From: JAPORK01 sp026710285
GTDB taxonomy: Bacteria; Pseudomonadota; Gammaproteobacteria; Pseudomonadales; Endozoicomonadaceae
Reading direction: 5' to 3'
DNA: 64,000 bases
Assembly: GCA_965201045.1 (NCBI GenBank)
Contig: OZ241746.1
Location: 310,001-374,000 of the forward strand
The translations under genes and the position numbers were made by a program. Shown here piece by piece: positions 26,876-36,900 of this stretch; position 1 is the stretch's first letter, and every line of letters starts with the position of its first letter. The notes beneath the pieces are model-generated. The model worked only from the letters and a program-made list of their open reading frames with translations. It was not told the DNA's origin and did no database searches.

Positions 26876-27112
26876 CTGTCTCTTAGTCACATTTTTTAAG
26901 CTCTGATTTTGATTCTGGCAGGTTGCCTGCTAATGAATATACCAGTCTTTTTGGCATAAACCCGTGGGCTGAGCCTGTCGAAGCCCAGAGGTCAAAAGCA
27001 GCCGGGCTTCGACAGGCTCAGCCCACGGTGCGTTCAGTAAAGGTCGATATATTCAGCAGAAAATAAAACTGTGAATAAAAATAAAAACTTAAAAAATGTG
27101 ACTAAGAGACAG
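26876..27112. mobile_element. 237-bp MITE with Tn5/IS50-like ends, carrying a REP palindrome
   Basis: Perfect 25-bp terminal inverted repeats that start CTGTCTCTTAGTCACA (26876-26900 and, inverted, 27088-27112). The outer bases resemble the IS50 end CTGTCTCTTATACACA. Flanks CCTTCAGGG (26867-26875) and CCTTTAGGG (27113-27121) form a 9-bp target duplication with one mismatch, the size typical of IS50. The interior is non-coding and contains a 25-bp-arm REP palindrome. It is inserted in the right-end hairpin of the IS605 remnant. Confidence 0.9.
26962..27028. repeat. Perfect REP-like palindrome
   Basis: Arms of 25 bases (CCGTGGGCTGAGCCTGTCGA and on, 26962-26986; complement at 27004-27028) around a 17-base loop. 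The best preserved member of the GAGCCTGTCGAAGC family in the window. Confidence 0.9.
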
Positions 27113-27149
27113 CCTTTAGGGAGAGGAGGATATCAAATTTGGTAAGATG

Positions 27150-27947
27150 CTATGTATAAGAGCAGGATGTTTTTGATGGAATACGGACTGGCAAAGGTTG
27201 AGTTAACTGAATCATTGTTGGTGTAACCGTGGCGCTATAGGCTAATATTTCTACACCTGCTGCATCTGCTTTTATTAATGCATCACTATATTGCGGATCA
27301 ATTTCAGTGGCGGGTGTAACATACCTGATACCTGTATGCTGAACACAAAAAAATAGTACAGCACGCATGCCCTGCTGTTTTATTTTTATTAGTTCATGTA
27401 AATGACGTGTACCTCGGCTGGTCACTGCATCCGGAAAAAGCCCTTTTCCATCTGCTTCTCCCAAGGTGACATTTTTTACTTCAATATAACAATCTGGCTG
27501 TTTTGGATGATCTTTTAAGACAAAGTCAATACGACTACGGGTTCCATATTTAACTTCCCTACATAATGTCGCATAACCTTTGAGTTCATTGATTATATCT
27601 TTGTTAATCGCCTCTTCCACCAAAGAATTGGCACGGTGTGTATTGATACCCACTAAATGATTCATTTGTCCCGTCTTTTCATTGCTTGCATCACTAACAG
27701 CAGGCACTTCAACAATTTCCCATGTAAGCGCATGTTTGCGTTTTTTATTATCAGATAATGAACACCAGACTCTGGCTCCCGGAGGCTGACAGTTTTTCAT
27801 TGATCCGGTATTTGGACAATAGACGGTGGTTATGTTTTCAGTCGTATCGTCACTGTCCATCACGGTATCAGTTAGGCTGATATCAGCTAAAAATCTTTTA
27901 TACCGCTTGATCAGCAATCCTGCGGTTAACGGAGTATCAAATTGCAT
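27150..27947 (-). CDS. sfsA: Sugar fermentation stimulation protein SfsA
   Basis: SfsA-family protein of about 265 residues, with an OB-like DNA-binding N-terminus and a nuclease-like fold in known structures. E. coli SfsA affects maltose gene expression. Motifs: LLIKRYKRFLADI, VYCPNTGSMKNCQPPGARVW, VGINTHRANSLVEEAI, RIDFVLKD-type SRIDFVLKDHP, CYIEVKNVTLGE, LFPDAVTSRGTRHLHEL and RAVLFFCVQ. The ATG at 27947 is preferred over an in-frame GTG at 27956 because ACAGG lies eight bases upstream. A stretch of about 35 residues around 36-50 (SLTDTVMDSDDTTENIT) is longer than usual. Its 5' end is duplicated at 39274-39331. Confidence 0.93.
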   Translation of the reverse strand: MQFDTPLTAGLLIKRYKRFLADISLTDTVMDSDDTTENITTVYCPNTGSMKNCQPPGARVWCSLSDNKKRKHALTWEIVEVPAVSDASNEKTGQMNHLVGINTHRANSLVEEAINKDIINELKGYATLCREVKYGTRSRIDFVLKDHPKQPDCYIEVKNVTLGEADGKGLFPDAVTSRGTRHLHELIKIKQQGMRAVLFFCVQHTGIRYVTPATEIDPQYSDALIKADAAGVEILAYSATVTPTMIQLTQPLPVRIPSKTSCSYT

Positions 27948-28021
27948 TAAGGACACCTGTTTTACAAATTTTTATAACCCTGAATTCAGGGTTGTTTACA
28001 CTATGCTGGTAAATGATAAAT

Positions 28022-28456
28022 TCAGGATTGTTCATCTGCTTTTAGCTCAGTAACCACTGCGTTTTCTTCACTAAAATAAAAAACAACAATTTTAGCCGGA
28101 ACATTACCAGTGTTAATACCATAGTGCCATTGGTTAAACGTTTCAACAATTGATTTATTGTCGTTTGAGCTGGCTAAAAGTTTTTTGGATGTAGTTTCGT
28201 TTTCAGTATAAACGATGAGCTCTCCTTCCAGCAAAATACCTGCATTGATAACATCGTGTTTGTGTACTGGCAAGACCTCACCCGGATCGATGGTAATCTC
28301 TTTAATCGTTACTTGTGGTTGCTTGAGATGTACCGAAGGTAACGCAGAACCTTCCCAAGATTTGGTTGTTTTGATTAAATCAATGGATGTTAATGCATTC
28401 GCTGTACCTGTTACTAACCAAAGGAATATGCCTGATATTAATAAATGCTTTTTCAC
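28022..28456 (-). CDS. Periplasmic cupin-domain protein
   Basis: About 144 residues from a GTG start preceded by AAGG seven bases upstream. Signal peptide MKKHLLISGIFLWLVTGTAN-A, then a small cupin beta-barrel: VTIKEITIDPGEVLPVHKHD (metal-ligand His pair), INAGILLEGELIVYTENET, VETFNQWHYGINTGNVPAKI and VVFYFSEEN. Cupins bind metals or small ligands; the substrate here is unknown. The adjacent fic and sfsA genes give no clue. A nonsense-mutated copy lies at 39406-39843. Confidence 0.8.
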   Translation of the reverse strand: MKKHLLISGIFLWLVTGTANALTSIDLIKTTKSWEGSALPSVHLKQPQVTIKEITIDPGEVLPVHKHDVINAGILLEGELIVYTENETTSKKLLASSNDNKSIVETFNQWHYGINTGNVPAKIVVFYFSEENAVVTELKADEQS

Positions 28457-28628
28457 CTTATCACCTTGTCTTTTCTCTGTGTCACCACGCTGCCGCCATC
28501 TTATGATAATCGGCTGCATAAGCTTACATAAATTAACATAAAAGACAGAGTTTAAAAACTTTTTTTGGGGTGCGTAAACTATGTATCAGATGGTATATAA
28601 GGGGAAGGTTATTTAGAGTTAACCGAAG

Positions 28629-29096
28629 TTAATTTTTTTCCGGGTAATCTACCTTTTGCAATGCTTTACAGATGGTAAGCTTGAGCCTTTCTGAATATTC
28701 ATCATCATATAAGATCGCAGAGATAATTTTACGTAAAAGTGGTTTATCGATAATATTATCTGCAATCCAGACAGCAACATTTTCCATTTCTTTGACAAAG
28801 GTTTTTACAATTGAACCGAATCCGTTGAGTTCAAGAAAGTAAGCGCCTAATGCAATGGATGAACGTTTATTTCCATCGACAAAGGCGTGTGCTTTGTTAA
28901 CAGAAAAAACCAGGTGAGTCAGTTTATCTTCTAATTCAGGATAATAAGTGTCATTTCGTATGTGTTCCAGTGGACTGGCAAGTAAACCGGTATCTATGAT
29001 TCCAGGACGACCTCCTGAGTTTTCAATAATCCAGTCATGCCGACTAATGGCATAGTCAACATCAAAGTATAAAAAGGTCGCAGTATTACTTTTCAT
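28629..29096 (-). CDS. Fic/Doc-family toxin (death-on-curing type)
   Basis: 155 residues. Fic core motif HAFVDGNKRSS (His-Ala-Phe-Val-Asp-Gly-Asn-Lys-Arg), with GGRPGIIDTGLLASPLEHI and FSVNKAHAF upstream. This resembles P1 Doc, which phosphorylates EF-Tu, more than AMPylating Fic proteins, but the motif is the HxFx(D/E)GN(G/K)R form and the exact reaction cannot be fixed. It starts at the end of the upstream DNA-binding gene (stop and start one base apart), so the two are coupled. Together they look like a toxin-antitoxin-type pair. Confidence 0.85.
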   Translation of the reverse strand: MKSNTATFLYFDVDYAISRHDWIIENSGGRPGIIDTGLLASPLEHIRNDTYYPELEDKLTHLVFSVNKAHAFVDGNKRSSIALGAYFLELNGFGSIVKTFVKEMENVAVWIADNIIDKPLLRKIISAILYDDEYSERLKLTICKALQKVDYPEKN

Positions 29097-29097
29097 A

Positions 29098-30111
29098 TCA
29101 ACGATCCTTTAACCGTTTGAAAACGGCTAGTATATCAGGATCGCTTAACTGCTCTTCCAGTGATTTACTTTTTTCACCTAAAAAGCGTTCAAAGTCAGCT
29201 TTTGGAACTGATTTAATATAGGCTTTAAGTCTTTCATGCAATGCATCCCGAAAACACAAATCACGACTGGCCATTTTTGTTTTTGCATCAAACATTAACG
29301 GTTTAAACAGTGGGAGTTGTGCAAAAGTAGCAAATAAATCTTCAGCTTCTTTCTGACTGAGCTTTCGTCCTCTTTTTTTACTGGCTTGCTTTAGTTCATC
29401 GGCAACACCTGATTCAAAACTGGCAATGAGTGTCAGAACTTCTGAATACATGGTGTTCCGTATTTTTACGTTGGCTGCAAGTCTTAGTATTTTTTTATAT
29501 TCAGCAGTATTTTCATGAAAGATGCTTTGGTAAATTAAATTGGTGAACTTTGCATACTTCCAGCGATCACCCTCCACATAGTTATCCAACGCATCAGTGA
29601 ATTCTCTGCGATAGTTCTCTTCCTGAAAAGCTGAGAACAGGTAGTTTTCATCCCGCTGGTTGATATAGCGGGTATGTCCACCGGTGCGGCTGGATATCAC
29701 ATCAATTACAATGTCCAGCAATCGACTGCGTAGTACTTTGGCTTGCTCACTTTCTGTTAATAGCATTCCAAGGTTCAGTACTGCCCGAAATGTGAATATG
29801 CCCAGCACACTGGTTTTGGTACCGTCATGAATGTCGGTACCATCGAATAAGTCCTTGAATTCTGTAAGTTTTATTCCTCTTAACAGCCGATAACCATTTT
29901 TTTTCAGCTCTTCCTCATGACTGACAAGATAACGTTCTATTGTACGCTCACTAATCTCGAACAACGCCATTACTTGCTGCTTTGTAAATACCGTTTCTCC
30001 CTGAAATATCACCCCACCAAGTGCCAGATGCTTCTCTGCCTGTTGCAGAGCATACTTGTTATTCAAAATGTTTTGCCTGTCATGAGGCGATTGTGTCAGG
30101 TCTTTATCCAT
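29098..30111 (-). CDS. DNA-binding partner protein of the Fic/Doc toxin
   Basis: 337 residues. An N-terminal helix-turn-helix is likely around FTKQQVMALFEISERTIERY. Then comes a characteristic block FRAVLNLGMLLTESEQAKVL, RSRLLDIVIDVISSRTGGHT, RYINQRDENYLFSAFQEENY, a helical middle, and the C-terminus RFLGEKSKSLEEQLSDP. I recognise it as the conserved protein often encoded just before doc-like toxins in bacterial genomes. An antitoxin or regulator role is inference from context. It lacks the short YefM/Phd antitoxin fold. Confidence 0.7.
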   Translation of the reverse strand: MDKDLTQSPHDRQNILNNKYALQQAEKHLALGGVIFQGETVFTKQQVMALFEISERTIERYLVSHEEELKKNGYRLLRGIKLTEFKDLFDGTDIHDGTKTSVLGIFTFRAVLNLGMLLTESEQAKVLRSRLLDIVIDVISSRTGGHTRYINQRDENYLFSAFQEENYRREFTDALDNYVEGDRWKYAKFTNLIYQSIFHENTAEYKKILRLAANVKIRNTMYSEVLTLIASFESGVADELKQASKKRGRKLSQKEAEDLFATFAQLPLFKPLMFDAKTKMASRDLCFRDALHERLKAYIKSVPKADFERFLGEKSKSLEEQLSDPDILAVFKRLKDR

Positions 30112-30163
30112 CAGTTTATTTGCTTAACTCTCATAATTGTAAGTTTAGCGATAGTAGAACATT

Positions 30164-30463
30164 TTATTTTATGATACTTTCCCATAGATCATGCCAATTT
30201 GGGTTATGCTTTTCTATCAGGTTTATTTTCCATTGACGATCCCATTTTTTCATTTGCTTTTCACGCAAAATAGCAGATGACATGCTCTCATGTAGTTCAA
30301 ACCAGACCAATCTGTGTATCTGGTATTTTGAGGTAAAACCTTCGATCTGATTATTTTTATGCTGCCAGATGCGCTGCACTAAATAACTGGTAACCCCAAT
30401 ATAGAGTGTCCCGTTTCTATCGTTAGCAAGCATATAAACAACAGGTTGCTTTTTTATACTCAA
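30164..30463 (-). CDS. GIY-YIG nuclease-domain protein
   Basis: 99 residues containing the GIY-YIG core of the small UvrC-like group: VVYMLANDRNGTLYIGVTSY (the GIY and YIG elements are represented by VYML and LYIG), LVQRIWQHKN with the catalytic Arg, VWFELHESMSSAILREKQMK with the metal-binding Glu, and KKWDRQWKINLIEKHNPNW. The start appears to be TTG. Members are common and mostly uncharacterised; a DNA nuclease activity is predicted. Confidence 0.88.
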   Translation of the reverse strand: MSIKKQPVVYMLANDRNGTLYIGVTSYLVQRIWQHKNNQIEGFTSKYQIHRLVWFELHESMSSAILREKQMKKWDRQWKINLIEKHNPNWHDLWESIIK

Positions 30464-30639
30464 ATATTGCTACCACTTTTTCACAATATATCATTAGTTT
30501 ATGGTTATGTAATTTATCAGTACCAAAGAAATCAAGTATTATTCACACAAATACACAGGTATTTGTATAAATTGTTTTTCAGTCATTATTGTGAATTTCT
30601 TCTGGTCACTTCTGTGAGTTTACTCTTATGATTCCTATA

Positions 30640-30838
30640 AATTTTTCCCGATCATTTCCGTAAATTTTCTCTTGTCATGCCTGTAATTTTTCTTTTGTCA
30701 TTCCCGCGAATTTTTCTGTTGTCATGCCTGCGAATTTTTCTGTTGTCATTCCCGCGAATTTTTCTGCTGTCATTCCCGCGAATTTTTCTGTTGTCATTCC
30801 CGCGAATTTTTCTGTTGTCATTCCCGCGAAGGCGGGAA
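30640..30838. repeat. 24-bp tandem repeat grown from a hairpin repeat
   Basis: About eight copies of a unit centred on TCATTCCCGCGAATTTTTCTG; the left copies are more diverged (TCATGCCTG, TCATTTCCG). The last copy runs into GCGAAGGCGGGAATCC, a complete dispersed hairpin. No unique spacers separate the copies, so it is not a CRISPR. A minus-strand open frame here is only the repeat. Confidence 0.85.
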
Positions 30839-30906
30839 TCCAGTAAAGACTAATCATACTGAAAATACAACCTCTACGCCACCAAATTTCGGCAATTCCT
30901 GCATAC

Positions 30907-30941
<35 letters not shown>

Positions 30942-31049
30942 AATATTTAATCAAACCTGAATTTGGATATTTTAAGCGTATCGTACTATGTTTCGTGACT
31001 ATATAGCTTATCCGTACCAAATAAATAAGCTGCTATTTTCACCAATCTG

Positions 31050-31146
31050 TGGTCATTCCCGCGAAGGCGGGAATCCATTCAAGTCCATCACCACTGAAAA
31101 TACAACTTCCATGTTACTAGATTCCGGCAATCCCTGCCGGAATGAC
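31050..31146. repeat. Paired hairpin repeats downstream of hsdS
   Basis: CATTCCCGCGAAGGCGGGAA followed by TTCCGGCAATCCCTGCCGGA; the same pair occurs in the repeats at 19532-19627 and 62534-62625. Located between hsdS and the microsatellite. Confidence 0.75.
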
Positions 31147-31150
31147 GAGG

Positions 31151-32311
31151 TTACTTCACCTCCACCTGACCGTTCATTAGCATAGGGAGGAGCCAGTCAC
31201 GGAGTTGGATGAGCTGCTGATTTTCTTTTTCATTACTTAAATACTTTTTGAAAAATGGCTGCACAATTATATTGAATTTCTCCAGAATATGCTGAGATGG
31301 CAGGCAAATATTGGCTTGTTTAAGGTGATCTAAGGTAATATGACCCATTGTTGTTTTTCTCATTTCTGCTATCATTTTAAAGTGACTTAGATAATTGAGA
31401 AGTTCAAAATAATAAAAACTTTTAGGGTATTGTTCGGAAGTTACTTTAAAAATATGTTGATTAAGGGCTCCTTTTCCCTGTGTCCAGATTTTTATATCCA
31501 AAGTAGCAGACCATGAAAACAGGATGTCACCATCATCGATTATAGCTTCTTTAGGAATATCTGTTTGTGCCTTTTCTGTATTAGCATTGATACCTTCTTT
31601 CATTTCTCTAATTTTAATTACAGGCAAGTAATTTTCGTTAATTGGACGATATTTTTGCATTGCCAGTCCATTAAAATACTTAGCAATTTCCCATAACGTA
31701 ATTATTTTCCAGCTCTCTGGAATATTCCGCTTCAGGGTTTCGTTATAAACCATCTTGCCGCCGGAAGATTTGTAAGGTTTGCCGTTAGCATCAGGGAAAT
31801 CAAATTGTACAAACCAGTAGTCGTACAGTGTCTTTGCCATCGCCTCCAGCTCAGCATTGATCTGGTTGTTGATCCCGATTTTTTCATCAAGAACAGAAAA
31901 AATTTTTGCTACATTTTTTTGATTATTTAAATCTTTGTAAGCTTTTATCTTTAGGGGGTGTAAATGATTTCGATTCATTGTAGGGACACCTGACCCACTC
32001 TTTTTATCTCCAAGCTTCAGATATTTTAGCAAGTAGTAAATGTAAGCAACATCATTATTTTTAAAATCTTTAATAAACAAAGTTGTGTTGTGTGGAAAAA
32101 AGTTAGTTTTCAATAAATGAGGTAATCCAACAGTACCACTTCGCCCAATTGTTATGCCTGGTGCTAATACTTTATATTCATTGTGATAGCCAAGAATACC
32201 ATTTGATGATTGCACTGGATAAGGACCATAAATAAACTTCGATTTGGGCAGATCATATCCTCTTTGAAATTCAATTAAATCACCTAGCTCACATGTTTCA
32301 AGATTACTCAT
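31151..32311 (-). CDS. hsdS: Type I restriction enzyme specificity subunit
   Basis: 386 residues with the two-half HsdS design. The first target-recognition domain starts LGDLIEFQRGYDLPKSKF and ends in the conserved helix VLDEKIGINNQINAELEAMA, then KTLYDYWFVQFDFP. The second starts IPESWKIITLWEIAKYFNGL and closes with the helix LSNEKENQQLIQLRDWLLPM and MNGQVEV. Each half reads one part of a bipartite target. The sequence recognised cannot be predicted. It overlaps hsdM by eight bases. Confidence 0.93.
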   Translation of the reverse strand: MSNLETCELGDLIEFQRGYDLPKSKFIYGPYPVQSSNGILGYHNEYKVLAPGITIGRSGTVGLPHLLKTNFFPHNTTLFIKDFKNNDVAYIYYLLKYLKLGDKKSGSGVPTMNRNHLHPLKIKAYKDLNNQKNVAKIFSVLDEKIGINNQINAELEAMAKTLYDYWFVQFDFPDANGKPYKSSGGKMVYNETLKRNIPESWKIITLWEIAKYFNGLAMQKYRPINENYLPVIKIREMKEGINANTEKAQTDIPKEAIIDDGDILFSWSATLDIKIWTQGKGALNQHIFKVTSEQYPKSFYYFELLNYLSHFKMIAEMRKTTMGHITLDHLKQANICLPSQHILEKFNIIVQPFFKKYLSNEKENQQLIQLRDWLLPMLMNGQVEVK

Positions 32312-33938
32312 ACTTCAACCCCGCCAACTGCTTCTTAATCTCCTTCTCCAGTTTGTGGGACTCAGCAAACAAACTCTCCAGGTTATCGGTAAATCCTTGC
32401 ATTTTTTCCGTAAACTCTTCCGGGGTGATATCCACATATTCAATCTTTACATCAAAGTACTGGCCTGCACTCAGGCTATAATTTTTAGTAGCAATCTCAT
32501 CATACGTCACTGCAACAGAAAAATCTTCTTCCACTGCTTTGGTATTGAACACATCAATAATGCGTTGTTCTTCTTCTGCAGAAAGCACTGTCTTTTGATT
32601 TTTTCCTTCCTTGATTTTTTTTCCAAGGTTAGAGGCATCAATCAGCACTACTTTTTCTTTATTGCTGGCATCGATAAACAGAATAGATACATTGGTACCG
32701 GTGGTGGCAAAAATATTACTGGGCATAGAAACCACACCTGCCAGCATTTTATTATCTGCCAGATATTGTCGAATTATTTTATCTATACCTGATTGTGCGG
32801 TAATAAAGCCAGTAGGCACTACCACAGCAGCTTTACCATTGGGTTTTAAAGAGGCGATAATATGTTGCAAAAAGAGCTGGTAAATTTCCATTTTATCCTT
32901 TGCTTTCTTTTTAACCTTTGGAATACCGGCAAAGAATCGTTGTTTATTTTCTTTAGTATCTAAATCATCACGAAAATCACTGAAGTCCATTTTAAAAGGT
33001 GGATTAGAAACAATGAAATCAAATTGCTTTAATTTACTTCCATCTTTGTGGTAAGGGTGCAACATTGTGTTACCCTGAATCACATTGGGAATTGAATGTA
33101 CCAGGTTATTCAGAATCAGATTCAGACGCAGCAGATTGGATGATTTTTGGGAAATATCCTGTGCATAAATACTGCAACGGTTTGCTCCAATGGCATGAGA
33201 AACGTTCATCAACAAGGTACCTGAACCAGCTGAAGGGTCATAACAAGCGACATTCTTTATTTTTCCCTGTTGCACTTTAGGTACTAAAATTGCCGCCATA
33301 ATGCGTGCCACTGCATGTGGTGTGTAATATTCAGCGTATTTACCACCGCTGTTGCTGTTGTAGTCTTTAATCAGATACTCAAAAATGGTAGCGAAGAAGT
33401 CATACCCCTGCGTAAAAATGCGCTCAAAGCTAAAGGCAACCAGTTTGTTTATAATGGCTCGGCAAAAATTATCTCGCCTGGCTTCATCGGCAATGTACCG
33501 ACTGATACGGTCAAACAGTACGACTTTCGCTCCTCCGTCTGTTTTTACCGCAAAAATATCATTGTTGGTCAGGGCAATATCCATCAGGGTATCATCAAAC
33601 AACTTGGCAAATTCAGGCTTATTTTGTCGACCGAACAGATAAGCGATAAAATGTGTTGGTTTGAGCTTTGCGGTATCAGCACCCATTTGTAATACCAGCA
33701 TCTCTTGCTCATCTTCACTCATGGCAGATATTGCATCTTCCCACGTATCTGCTTTGGCAATTTTGTCATCAAGCTTTTTAGCTTCAAAGGCAAATTTGTC
33801 ATTAAGATACTTGTACAGAAATGACTGAGTAATGATCTTAAATTCATTACCGTCATTGCCTAATCCATAACTGGCACAAATACCTTTTAAACTGTCGATC
33901 AGTTCTTTGGTTTCTTGTTGAAAAGTGAGTTGTGTCAC
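32304..33938 (-). CDS. hsdM: Type I restriction enzyme methyltransferase subunit
   Basis: 544 residues, N6-adenine methyltransferase. SAM-binding motif I DPSAGSGTLLMNV and catalytic motif IV IVSNPPFKMDF (NPPF) are intact. The N-terminal helical domain starts TFQQETKELIDSLKGICASYG, and YYTPHAVARIMA precedes motif I. The start is a GTG within the hsdR stop (GTGA overlap). A segment of about 300 bases from the middle of this gene recurs in diverged form three times between 43.3 and 48.8 kb. Confidence 0.95.
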   Translation of the reverse strand: MTQLTFQQETKELIDSLKGICASYGLGNDGNEFKIITQSFLYKYLNDKFAFEAKKLDDKIAKADTWEDAISAMSEDEQEMLVLQMGADTAKLKPTHFIAYLFGRQNKPEFAKLFDDTLMDIALTNNDIFAVKTDGGAKVVLFDRISRYIADEARRDNFCRAIINKLVAFSFERIFTQGYDFFATIFEYLIKDYNSNSGGKYAEYYTPHAVARIMAAILVPKVQQGKIKNVACYDPSAGSGTLLMNVSHAIGANRCSIYAQDISQKSSNLLRLNLILNNLVHSIPNVIQGNTMLHPYHKDGSKLKQFDFIVSNPPFKMDFSDFRDDLDTKENKQRFFAGIPKVKKKAKDKMEIYQLFLQHIIASLKPNGKAAVVVPTGFITAQSGIDKIIRQYLADNKMLAGVVSMPSNIFATTGTNVSILFIDASNKEKVVLIDASNLGKKIKEGKNQKTVLSAEEEQRIIDVFNTKAVEEDFSVAVTYDEIATKNYSLSAGQYFDVKIEYVDITPEEFTEKMQGFTDNLESLFAESHKLEKEIKKQLAGLKYE

Positions 33939-36900
33939 TTGCTGTTGGCTCCGTTGTTAAATTCTTTCATATATTCTGTGACTACCAGTTTATTAATGTA
34001 GTGTAAAATCTCAAGATTAAGGTTTATTCCCTGCGCTTCAAATTGTTGTATCACCGCTGGCATGATTTTCTTCGTAAAATAGCTTTCGTTATTCAAAATA
34101 TGAGTATTATTCAGCACCTGTTCATCAACGTTCTGTTTGATGCCTGTTAATGCAGCAGAAATTTTTTCTTCAGTTGCTGAAAGATCATCACGTCTGAGCA
34201 GACGTTTGTGAATACGTGTGTATTTTTTATCTCCCTGACACTTCTGCTGAAGCAGGTCATTTTTGCGGTTTAACTCCTTAACCTTTGCATAGATTTTATT
34301 AAGTGCACCGATATTCTGATTCATTTCACTCTGGGTGACTTCGTTTAATTTTTTCTTTTTAAACAGACGTTCCAGCTCTTCTTTGAGCGTGATAAATTCA
34401 GGATCTTGCTGATCAAAGTTTTTGTTTAGTGTTTCGCGGGTTTGACGTAATATATTTTTCAGTTCATCTGCCAGTACCAGTTCTTCCTCATTTATCTTGA
34501 AAAATTCAAATAGCATATCTTCCAGCGCTACGTTTAGTATGTTCAGGTTTTCACTGTCTTTTTCCAGATTCTCTTTCAGGTTAAGCAGATTCAGACGATC
34601 ATTGGTTGTCTTTAAAAGCACTTCCAGTTTTTTAAAATCCAGTACCTGCTGGTATTCAGATCGATCCTGTAAACGAATAAAATTATATAGCTCTTTTGCC
34701 TCATCCAGAACCTTTTTCAGATCCAGTACTTTTTCTTTGTCTTTAATTTCATTGATCTGATCGCTAAAAATCTCTGCATTTTCAGTGTTATAATGCAACA
34801 ACACCTCGTTAATATGCTCAATCTCAGCATTGATATCACCCTGAGGCTTAAACAGATCTGAATAGTACTCTATTTCGCCGCCTAATTCTGACTCTAATTC
34901 ATTAAAGTAAGCTTTGTTGGTGGCATCAAACTCCGACCGTATGTCGGCAAAATCAACTACATAACCATAGCGAAAGTGTTTGTATGTACGGTTAACCCGG
35001 GTGAGCGTCTGCAATAAGTTATGCCTTGTAATCACTCGTCCCAGGTAGAGTTTTTTTAATCGCTTTGCATCAAAGCCGGTTTGCAGCATATTATACACAA
35101 ACAGAAGATCGATTTTTCCTGCTTTGAAATTTTCTATCCATTCTTTACGCTCTTCTCTGCTACCAATATCATGCAGAATCAGTGCCGCTGATTTCACTTT
35201 GCTGGCATGTTTTACTTTATCCTCTGGTTGCTCCTGCAGGGTATCCCGGTTGTTAAAGCTTTCAAACAGTTTTTTTGCCTGCTCTGAACTATCGCAAACG
35301 ACCATAGCACCTATACTAACATCGCCCATGATACGTCGACTTTTCTCAAAGTCAGTGATGATATAATCCAGCATCGGTTCAACAAAACGGGGGTGAGCAT
35401 AAATCTGTTTACTTTTAATATCACCTTTTACAATTTTCATATCCTGTAACGCTTGCTGAAGTTTCATTTTATAATTGTTTGCAATCTCTTCACGGATCAG
35501 GCGCAGGGTATAACCATCTGCGATTGAGGCGTTGTAGTAGTATTTATGCATATAATCACCAAAAACCTCTTTTGAGCTATACGCTTTTTTATTAGATTTT
35601 TTCTCTTCTGTGATCAGCGGTGTACCAGTAAGACCTATCTTGATTGCATCGCGGTCTGACTGATAAAGGTTTGCCAGAAAGCTACCACCGGGTTTATAGC
35701 TGCGGTGTACTTCGTCCAGGAAATAAATGCGCTGAATGTCAATACTGTAATCCCTGGTTGGTATAATATCCGGATCATCTTTAAATTTTTGAATGTTGAC
35801 GACAGTAATTTCTGGCTTACCTTTCAGATTACCAATTACTCCAGTGCCTTTGATTTCACGGGCAAAGTCTTCACGTGAATTAATGGTACGAACAGACAGT
35901 CCACGGCTGCTAAACTCACGATGCGCCTGATTTAGTAAATCCAGCCTGTCAACAATAAAATAGAATTTAGGAATTACCTCTTTGCGCTGGAAGTAATGGG
36001 TTAAAAACCGCACGTTGTAGTAAGTTAATGCTGTTTTTCCACTACCCTGCGTGTGCCAGATAATACCTTTTTTAAGCCTTTCATTCAGCCTGCGCTCAAT
36101 GGCTTTGGTTGCAAACAGTTGTGGATAGCGCATGATATGCTTTTGTATTCCACTATATTCCTTTACATAGACCAGCGCATATTGCAACATAAATGCCAGT
36201 CGCTCATGACTTAATAGTGAAGTACAAATGCGATTGGTGGGTCTGCCAGGTTCCTTGTTAGAGGTAAATTCTTCGTTGTGCTTAATCACTTGCAGATTAT
36301 TATCTGCAAGCACACGGTTTTCAGCTGCATCACTCTCTTTACGCAGTAGTGTAGTAAGATTGAGTTCTTCCTCTTCCCGGAAATAGTTAAATACCGGTTG
36401 ATGATATGAGGAACTGGCATAAAAGGCTCCCTGAACAGGTTCAGGGTCTTTATCGTCATATTCCATGTTGTTGGAAAATAACATAAACTGGGTGATATTT
36501 ACAAAACGCCTGAACTTAGCATTTTGAAATCGCTTATTAATTCGCTCACGCTCAGCCAGAATACCTTCACGGTTATTTGGTTTTTTTACCTCAATAAATA
36601 CCAGCGGCATACCGTTAATCAGCAAAGTGATATCTGGTCGAAATTCGTCATCACCATTTTTGTAAGTCAGCTCAGTTACTACATGAAAACTATTTTTACT
36701 GAAATCTTCAAAATCGATAAGACGTATGCCGGAACGGGCAGTCAGCTTTTCATAAAAAGCCTCACCCAGATCTTCGTTATCGATCAAAAGGGTTATTTCT
36801 TCTAATAATCGTTTAATGTCATCAGCCTCTGTTTCAGGATTGATATGAGACACAGACGCTTTGAAAATATTAGTAAAGATATTGGTATCAGAATTCCAGA

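Noticed and set aside
30640..30840. Possible CRISPR array
   Set aside because: The repeats are directly adjacent with no unique spacers and derive from a dispersed hairpin; no cas genes in the window.
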